From Chryseobacterium gleum (lineage in GTDB: Bacteria; Bacteroidota; Bacteroidia; Flavobacteriales_D; Sanyastnellaceae): a stretch of 5,921 nt of DNA. Position 1 is the stretch's first letter; each line of letters starts with the position of its first letter. Shown piece after piece: positions 1-3,567 of the stretch. The stretch covers positions 1-5,921 of the forward strand of contig CAMCYM010000106.1 of the NCBI GenBank assembly GCA_945883885.1. Direction: 5' to 3'. Both the position numbers and the translations under genes were made by a program. The notes beneath the pieces are model-generated. The model made no database searches. It was not told the DNA's origin and saw only the letters and a list, made by a program, of their open reading frames with translations.

Positions 1-881
1 GTTTGGCCACCCGGTGTGGTCACGAGGTAGTCGAAGTGGGGCGACCCGCCGTTCGCCGTCAACACCGCGGTGCCCGTGCATTCCCCCGCACACAAGATGT
101 CGGTGGCGGCAATGCTGATGCCGACTTCCGCCGGCTCATCGATGCCATAGTTGCCGGTGGTTGTGCAGCCATTTGCATCTTGCAAGTTGACCACATAGCT
201 GCCTTCCTCAAGCCCCGTAAAATTCACCTCAAGCGGCGATGCGCCTGCAACCGTCACCGGACCGGGCGTTGCCGATACGGTCAGGGTGCCCGTTCCTCCG
301 GTCGCCACCCCGGTGATTTCCCCGTTTCCAGCTCCGTAGCACGTGATATCGTCAGACGACAAGTTGAGCACCAAGGGCGCCGGGCAGTTCAGCGCAATCA
401 CTTCGGACGCGTCGCATCCGTTCGCATCGACTGCAGTGAAGGTGTAACCGCCGTTCTGACCTGCACACGGCAAGTTGCTCCACACGCCCGAGCCGTTCGG
501 ATCGAAGACGGTGCCTCCAGAAGTCAAGCTTGCCCCGAAGTCGTACGGCGTGATTCCGCCTGTAGCCACGACCTGCACGGCATTGTCGATGACCCCCGGA
601 CAGGTGTTGTTCTCGAGCAACGTCCAATCCACTGCAAACGGCTCCGGCTCCACAAATCCGAACTGGCCCGTCGTATCACGGCAGGTGTTCCCATCAAAAA
701 TGGTGATGAAGTAGTTGCCTTCCCCGATGCCGCTGAACACCGGATTTGACTGCGTCGCTACCACCACCGGGTCTGTCCCCGTGGATTGCCAAAGCGTGTA
801 CGTGGCCGGCGCAACGCCACCCGGCACGGAGACGGTAGCGGTTTCTCCCGCACAGTTCAGCGGAGTGACCACCGTGACCGG
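1..881 (-). repeat. Tandem SprB/Ig-like protein repeats (at least four units)
   Basis: Four diverged units can be read in the protein: residues about 278-356, 357-447, 448-528, and 529 to the window edge. Each begins with a beta strand leading to a Cys (positions 287, 371, 458, 541), continues with Gly-Gly and often a Pro, and the complete units then have Gly-x-Tyr and a Cys near the end (344, 433, 516); units 2 and 3 share Asp-Ala-Asn-Gly-Cys, and units 1 and 3 end with Glu-Pro. Units 3 and 4 are closest to the SprB repeat consensus; units 1 and 2 are more diverged. Boundaries are approximate, and the array almost certainly continues to the left of the window. Confidence 0.7.
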
Positions 882-1712
882 AGCGTTCGTCGCCGCATAG
901 TCCGCACAGGGATTCTCCACTTGAACTACCCCTCCGCCGTCGGTGGGTGCGCACCACGTGTCGATGTTCGTTTGGTTCCCTTGCACGAACGTCTGCATGC
1001 AGGCACTGAAAGAAAAGTCTCCGCACGTGGTCACCCGAGCGATGAGGATTTTCAAGTCCGACCCTGCGGCATTCGACAGGTTCGGCAAATTCGCTTGGCA
1101 CGTAGCTTGCGCCGCGTTGCAATTCGCGATGCAGGTCAGATTGCCCCCACATCCCGCAATGCATTGAGCAGCAACGTTTGCGCAGCTCGTGTAGGTCAAG
1201 AAGATCGAGCCGTCCACCACATCCGTTGAACAAATCGTGTTCGAATTGTACAAACCGGCGGGATTGAGGATGCCGAACAAGGAATACTCCCCCGGTGTGC
1301 GCCCGATGGTCCAGTAGGTGTCGTACCGCCCTTCCGGTTCGAGAAAGAAAAATGCCTGATTTTGCGCACCGCCCAGCATCACATCGGTGAACTGAAGCTG
1401 GTTGAAACATCCACACGGCGCATCGATGAACATCGAAGGTCCACCGTTGACGGCGTAGATCGAACTAAGCACGTCCGTCGGATTCGTGAACGTGGCGAAA
1501 ACGCTGTAGGACACGTACCCTTCCAAGTATCCTTCCGCGTCGAACGTATACGCAGCGGTTCCTGGCATCGAGCCCGGAAGCGGTGCCGGAGCGTAGAAGG
1601 CGGTGTCCACTTCAACGACGATTCCTGTGCACTGCGCAGAGGCCGTCAGGTGGAAGGTTGCAGCAAAGAGACCGAGCAACCCGACACGAACAAGGCGGAG
1701 AGGAAGCGGCAT
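1..1712 (-). CDS. Secreted SprB-repeat surface protein, N-terminal part (runs off left edge)
   Basis: The reading frame is open for 570 codons from ATG at 1712 to the window edge, so the C-terminus is missing. Residues 1-26 form a signal peptide (Arg residues, a Leu/Val/Phe-rich core, then TASA before Gln27, a typical signal peptidase I site). Residues 27-175 are a domain I do not recognise, rich in aromatics and Gly. Residues 177-205 hold six evenly placed cysteines. From about residue 278 there are tandem 80-90-residue beta-rich units with the pattern Cys-x-Gly, Gly-Gly-x-x-Pro, Gly-x-Tyr, Asp-x-Asn-Gly-Cys and Glu-Pro, which match SprB-like repeats of Bacteroidota adhesins. Such proteins are usually exported by type IX secretion via a C-terminal domain, which would lie outside the window. 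An upstream in-frame TGA with no other start codon after it fixes the start. No Shine-Dalgarno is seen. It is divergent from truC. Export and surface role are inferred; a binding partner cannot be named. Confidence 0.85.
   Translation of the reverse strand, partial: MPLPLRLVRVGLLGLFAATFHLTASAQCTGIVVEVDTAFYAPAPLPGSMPGTAAYTFDAEGYLEGYVSYSVFATFTNPTDVLSSIYAVNGGPSMFIDAPCGCFNQLQFTDVMLGGAQNQAFFFLEPEGRYDTYWTIGRTPGEYSLFGILNPAGLYNSNTICSTDVVDGSIFLTYTSCANVAAQCIAGCGGNLTCIANCNAAQATCQANLPNLSNAAGSDLKILIARVTTCGDFSFSACMQTFVQGNQTNIDTWCAPTDGGGVVQVENPCADYAATNAPVTVVTPLNCAGETATVSVPGGVAPATYTLWQSTGTDPVVVATQSNPVFSGIGEGNYFITIFDGNTCRDTTGQFGFVEPEPFAVDWTLLENNTCPGVIDNAVQVVATGGITPYDFGASLTSGGTVFDPNGSGVWSNLPCAGQNGGYTFTAVDANGCDASEVIALNCPAPLVLNLSSDDITCYGAGNGEITGVATGGTGTLTVSATPGPVTVAGASPLEVNFTGLEEGSYVVNLQDANGCTTTGNYGIDEPAEVGISIAATDILCAGECTGTAVLTANGGSPHFDYLVTTPGGQ
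1098..1184 (-). other. Cys-rich module with mirror-symmetric spacing (C-x6-C-x3-C-x5-C-x3-C-x6-C)
   Basis: Within the secreted protein, Cys177, 184, 188, 194, 198 and 205 are separated by 6, 3, 5, 3 and 6 residues, a pattern that reads the same in both directions. The segments between are rich in Ala, Asn and Gln, with Gly-Gly-Asn at the centre (residues 189-191). Two C-x3-C motifs around a short Gly-containing turn are the known signature of alpha-helical hairpins held by two disulfides (alpha-hairpinin or CHCH-like folds). A third, outer pair could lock the ends. The spacing is seen directly; the fold is inferred. The module sits between the N-terminal domain and the repeat array. Confidence 0.6.
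1635..1712 (-). other. Signal peptide of the SprB-repeat protein
   Basis: Residues 1-26 have Arg6 and Arg9, a hydrophobic stretch over residues 10-22 and the cleavage motif Ala24-Ser25-Ala26 followed by Gln27. There is a Cys at position 28, but no lipobox of the L-x-G/A-C type, because the residue just before it is Gln. Signal peptidase I cleavage is therefore more likely than lipoprotein processing. Confidence 0.8.
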
Positions 1713-1736
1713 AGGCGATTCGGAGGTTTTGCAAGG

Positions 1737-1760
1737 AACGCCGAAACCCCGCGGGGCGTT
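1737..1760. repeat. GC-rich inverted repeat in the divergent intergenic region
   Basis: AACGCC at 1737-1742 is mirrored by GGCGTT at 1755-1760, with the self-complementary CCCCGCGGGG at 1747-1756 overlapping the inside of the right arm. It lies in the 95 bp gap between the secreted-protein start (1712) and the truC start (1808). It would fall inside the 5' leader of the minus-strand transcript if that promoter is near 1785-1792. It could be an operator dyad or an RNA hairpin; in GC-rich DNA it could also be chance. Confidence 0.4.
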
Positions 1761-1770
1761 GCTTCAGACG

Positions 1771-1778
1771 TATACTTG
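1771..1778 (+). promoter_or_regulatory. Candidate -7 promoter element for the truC operon (TATACTTG)
   Basis: TATACTTG matches seven of eight positions of the Bacteroidota -7 consensus TAnnTTTG and lies 29 bases before the GTG start at 1808. I see no convincing TTG-type -33 element at the usual distance (the nearest TTG, 1759-1761, is too close). The assignment rests on the -7 match and on the position only. Confidence 0.3.
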
Positions 1779-1807
1779 GGGGCGCAAATTAGCGGAATTC
1801 TTTTCAC

Positions 1808-2542
1808 GTGCTCACACCCGATGCTCCGCACCTGATTTTCAGCGATGACGACCTCGCCGTCGTATGGAAACCGAACCGGCTGCTGGTGCACCGGACCGAC
1901 CTCGCCTTCCACGAGGAGGACAACCTCAAGCAGTGGGTGATGGATGCGCTCGGGGACCCGTGGGTGCAGCCCGTGCACCGGCTGGACCGTCCGACAAGTG
2001 GTTGCGTCCTTTTCGCGCGCAACGCCCAAGCCCACGCTCATTTGCACGCCCAATTCGCGGAGCACCGCGTGCGCAAGGAGTACGTAGCCCTTGTGCGCGG
2101 CTGGATGAGCGAGGACGATGTGGTGGTCGAAAAGCCGCTTTCGAACGGCATAGGGGGCGAGGCCAAACCGGCACGCACCGCGTTCCAGTCGCTCTACCGC
2201 ACGGAACTCCCGCTGGCCATCACCCGCTACCCCACCACCCGGCTCAGCGTCGTCGCGTGCCGGCCCGCCACCGGCCGCTACCACCAAATCCGGCTCCACC
2301 TCCGCCACCTCCGCCATCCCATTGTCGGCGACATCGCCCACGGCGACCGCCTGCACAACCGGTACTTCGCGGCCGAATGGAATCTGCCGTACCTCCTGCT
2401 GCATGCCCACCGCCTCGCCTTCACGCGGGTGGACGGGACCGAAGTGGAATTCACGGCTCCACCCCCGCCCCATTTCATTGAGGCGGTCGAGCGCATCGGG
2501 GGGCGGGTTGCGGATATATTTGGCGCAGCGCCCCCTGCCTGA
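1808..2542 (+). CDS. truC: tRNA pseudouridine synthase C (RluA family, TruC type)
   Basis: This is a 244-residue cytoplasmic enzyme that isomerises a uridine in tRNA to pseudouridine; E. coli TruC acts on U65 in the T-stem of certain tRNAs. The catalytic motif His-Arg-Leu-Asp-Arg-Pro-Thr-Ser-Gly is at residues 57-65, with Asp60 the expected nucleophile. Lys90-Glu91-Tyr92 supplies the conserved active-site Tyr. Residues 140-145 (RYPTTR) and 153-180 (PATGR.HQIR, RHPIVGD.AHGD) are the family's late motifs, and RYPTTR with AHGD...NR points to TruC rather than RluA, RluC or RluD. There is no S4 domain, as expected for TruC, and the length is close to the E. coli protein (about 260 residues). The start is GTG at 1808: an in-frame TAG at 1790-1792 leaves no other start, and the N-terminus (IFSDDDLAVVWKP) aligns with the family's beginning. 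The stop overlaps the next gene. The exact tRNA target here is inferred. Confidence 0.88.
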   Translation: MLTPDAPHLIFSDDDLAVVWKPNRLLVHRTDLAFHEEDNLKQWVMDALGDPWVQPVHRLDRPTSGCVLFARNAQAHAHLHAQFAEHRVRKEYVALVRGWMSEDDVVVEKPLSNGIGGEAKPARTAFQSLYRTELPLAITRYPTTRLSVVACRPATGRYHQIRLHLRHLRHPIVGDIAHGDRLHNRYFAAEWNLPYLLLHAHRLAFTRVDGTEVEFTAPPPPHFIEAVERIGGRVADIFGAAPPA

Positions 2543-3531
2543 TGTTCGGTTTCGACCCCCGCGACAAATACGAAGTGCCCCACGGCTTCCGCGAGCCGGC
2601 CGGGGCGGCTGCGCCCGACTACCGGATGCGCGCGGCGTGGGCATGGCATCCCACCTATGTGCCGTGCACGGCCTGGCCACAGGGCTTCGGCCCGGTCCCT
2701 GCGCTACCGAAACGGCCGGCCGACGTCTTCTACATCCACCCCACGACCCACCGGGGCATCGGGGCGGAATGGAATGCCGGCTGGGACGATGCTGCAGCGA
2801 ACGCCATTGCAGACAGTTGGCCCCTGCGCCACCAGGTCAGCGCCTTCCGCGGTTGCGGCCGCATCTTCGCCCCCCGCTACCGCCAGGCCCACCTCCGCTG
2901 CTTTTATGTAGAGGGGGCCGACGCGGAAGCAGCGCTCGAATTCGCCTATTCCGATGTCCATGCGGCGTTTGCGCACTACCTCGCCCACGAGGACGAGGGC
3001 CGGCCGCTGATCCTCGCCGCGCACAGCCAAGGCAGCTATCACTGTGCCCGGCTCCTCGCCGACTTCTTTGACGGCACCGCGCTCTCAGAAAGGCTCGTCG
3101 TGGCCTACATGCCGGGCATGCGGCTGTCGACGGGGATGTTCACCCAGCTAGAGCCGGCCTACGGTCCCGACGCAATCGGCGGCTATGCGATGTGGATGAC
3201 CGTGACGGAGGGCCACTATCCGGAGTACTACAAGGACCACTTCGTCGGGAATCCGGTTGTGAACCCCATCACCTGGTGGCCGGACCGAACCGAGTTTTCC
3301 GCGTATGCAGAGCACCACGGCATCCTGAACCGAAACCTGCGGATGAAGTACCGCGGTGCCATCAGCGCCCGGCCGCACGACGGGTTGCTTTGGATCAAGC
3401 CGCTGCGCGTTCCGCTGGGTTCGCTCCTGCGCGTGCAGGACTGGCACATTGCCGATTACAACCTGTACTGGTCGAACATCCAGCGCAACGCCGAGCACCG
3501 GCTTGCGCAGTGGTGCGCCGCGCACCCCTGA
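2542..3531 (+). CDS. DUF3089 alpha/beta-hydrolase-like protein
   Basis: This 329-residue protein matches the DUF3089 family (Pfam), which has an alpha/beta-hydrolase look but no established substrate. Visible family marks are DVFYIHPTT (61-69), EWNAGWD (76-82), FAPRYRQA (109-116), AYSDVHAAF, the nucleophile elbow Ala-His-Ser-Gln-Gly-Ser (160-165) with Ser162 the likely nucleophile, NPITW (241-245), and a C-terminal QDWHIADYN (299-307) whose His302 is a likely catalytic His. The first Gly of the usual GHSQG is Ala160, a change also tolerated in AxSxG lipases. No signal peptide, lipobox or membrane segment is seen, so it is predicted cytoplasmic. Its ATG shares one base with the truC stop (TGATG), indicating translational coupling, and no Shine-Dalgarno precedes it. 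Esterase, lipase or amidase activity is possible but not shown. Confidence 0.82.
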   Translation: MFGFDPRDKYEVPHGFREPAGAAAPDYRMRAAWAWHPTYVPCTAWPQGFGPVPALPKRPADVFYIHPTTHRGIGAEWNAGWDDAAANAIADSWPLRHQVSAFRGCGRIFAPRYRQAHLRCFYVEGADAEAALEFAYSDVHAAFAHYLAHEDEGRPLILAAHSQGSYHCARLLADFFDGTALSERLVVAYMPGMRLSTGMFTQLEPAYGPDAIGGYAMWMTVTEGHYPEYYKDHFVGNPVVNPITWWPDRTEFSAYAEHHGILNRNLRMKYRGAISARPHDGLLWIKPLRVPLGSLLRVQDWHIADYNLYWSNIQRNAEHRLAQWCAAHP

Positions 3532-3548
3532 CCGACCGCGGCAGGGGT
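3524..3548 (+). terminator. Possible hairpin at the end of the truC-DUF3089 operon
   Basis: ACCCCTG (3524-3530) and CAGGGGT (3542-3548) can form a perfect 7 bp stem with an 11-base loop. The stem covers most of the hydrolase stop codon (TGA, 3529-3531) and lies just before the icmF promoter element. No T-run follows, so it is not a classic intrinsic terminator. It may be a weak terminator, an mRNA 3' end structure, or chance. Confidence 0.25.
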
Positions 3549-3554
3549 TGTGGC

Positions 3555-3562
3555 TACCTTTG
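3555..3562 (+). promoter_or_regulatory. Bacteroidota -7 promoter element before icmF (TACCTTTG)
   Basis: TACCTTTG is an exact match to the Bacteroidota housekeeping -7 consensus TAnnTTTG. It ends five bases before the icmF ATG at 3568, so transcription would begin at or within a few bases of the start codon, giving a leaderless or nearly leaderless mRNA. No clear TTG-type -33 element is present at the usual spacing; the best candidate region falls in the end of the hydrolase gene. This suggests icmF is transcribed independently of truC and the hydrolase gene. Confidence 0.6.
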
Positions 3563-3567
3563 GGACC

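Noticed and set aside
3..749. Plus-strand 248-codon frame at the left end
   Set aside because: It is antisense to the repeat region; Arg-rich with no domain, and explained by base composition.
694..1416. Minus-strand 240-codon frame inside the secreted-protein gene
   Set aside because: It is out of frame with the 570-codon frame that has a signal peptide and repeats; its translation is Arg/His/Cys-rich and lacks domain signs.
1646..2680. A 344-codon minus-strand frame opposite truC, ending in a stretch that looks like a lipoprotein signal (LFVSGCS)
   Set aside because: It is antisense to the clear TruC frame, and its signal-like end is an out-of-frame reading of the true signal peptide region of the secreted protein. 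The hydrophobic stretch is at the C-terminus, where it would make no sense as a signal.
2322..3071. Plus-strand 249-codon frame overlapping truC and the hydrolase gene
   Set aside because: It is a shifted reading of two well-supported genes; Pro/Arg-rich low-complexity translation.
3550..3552. GTG as an alternative icmF start
   Set aside because: It is in frame, but it lies upstream of the -7 element, so it would not be on a transcript from that promoter, and it adds residues not usual at the family's N-terminus.
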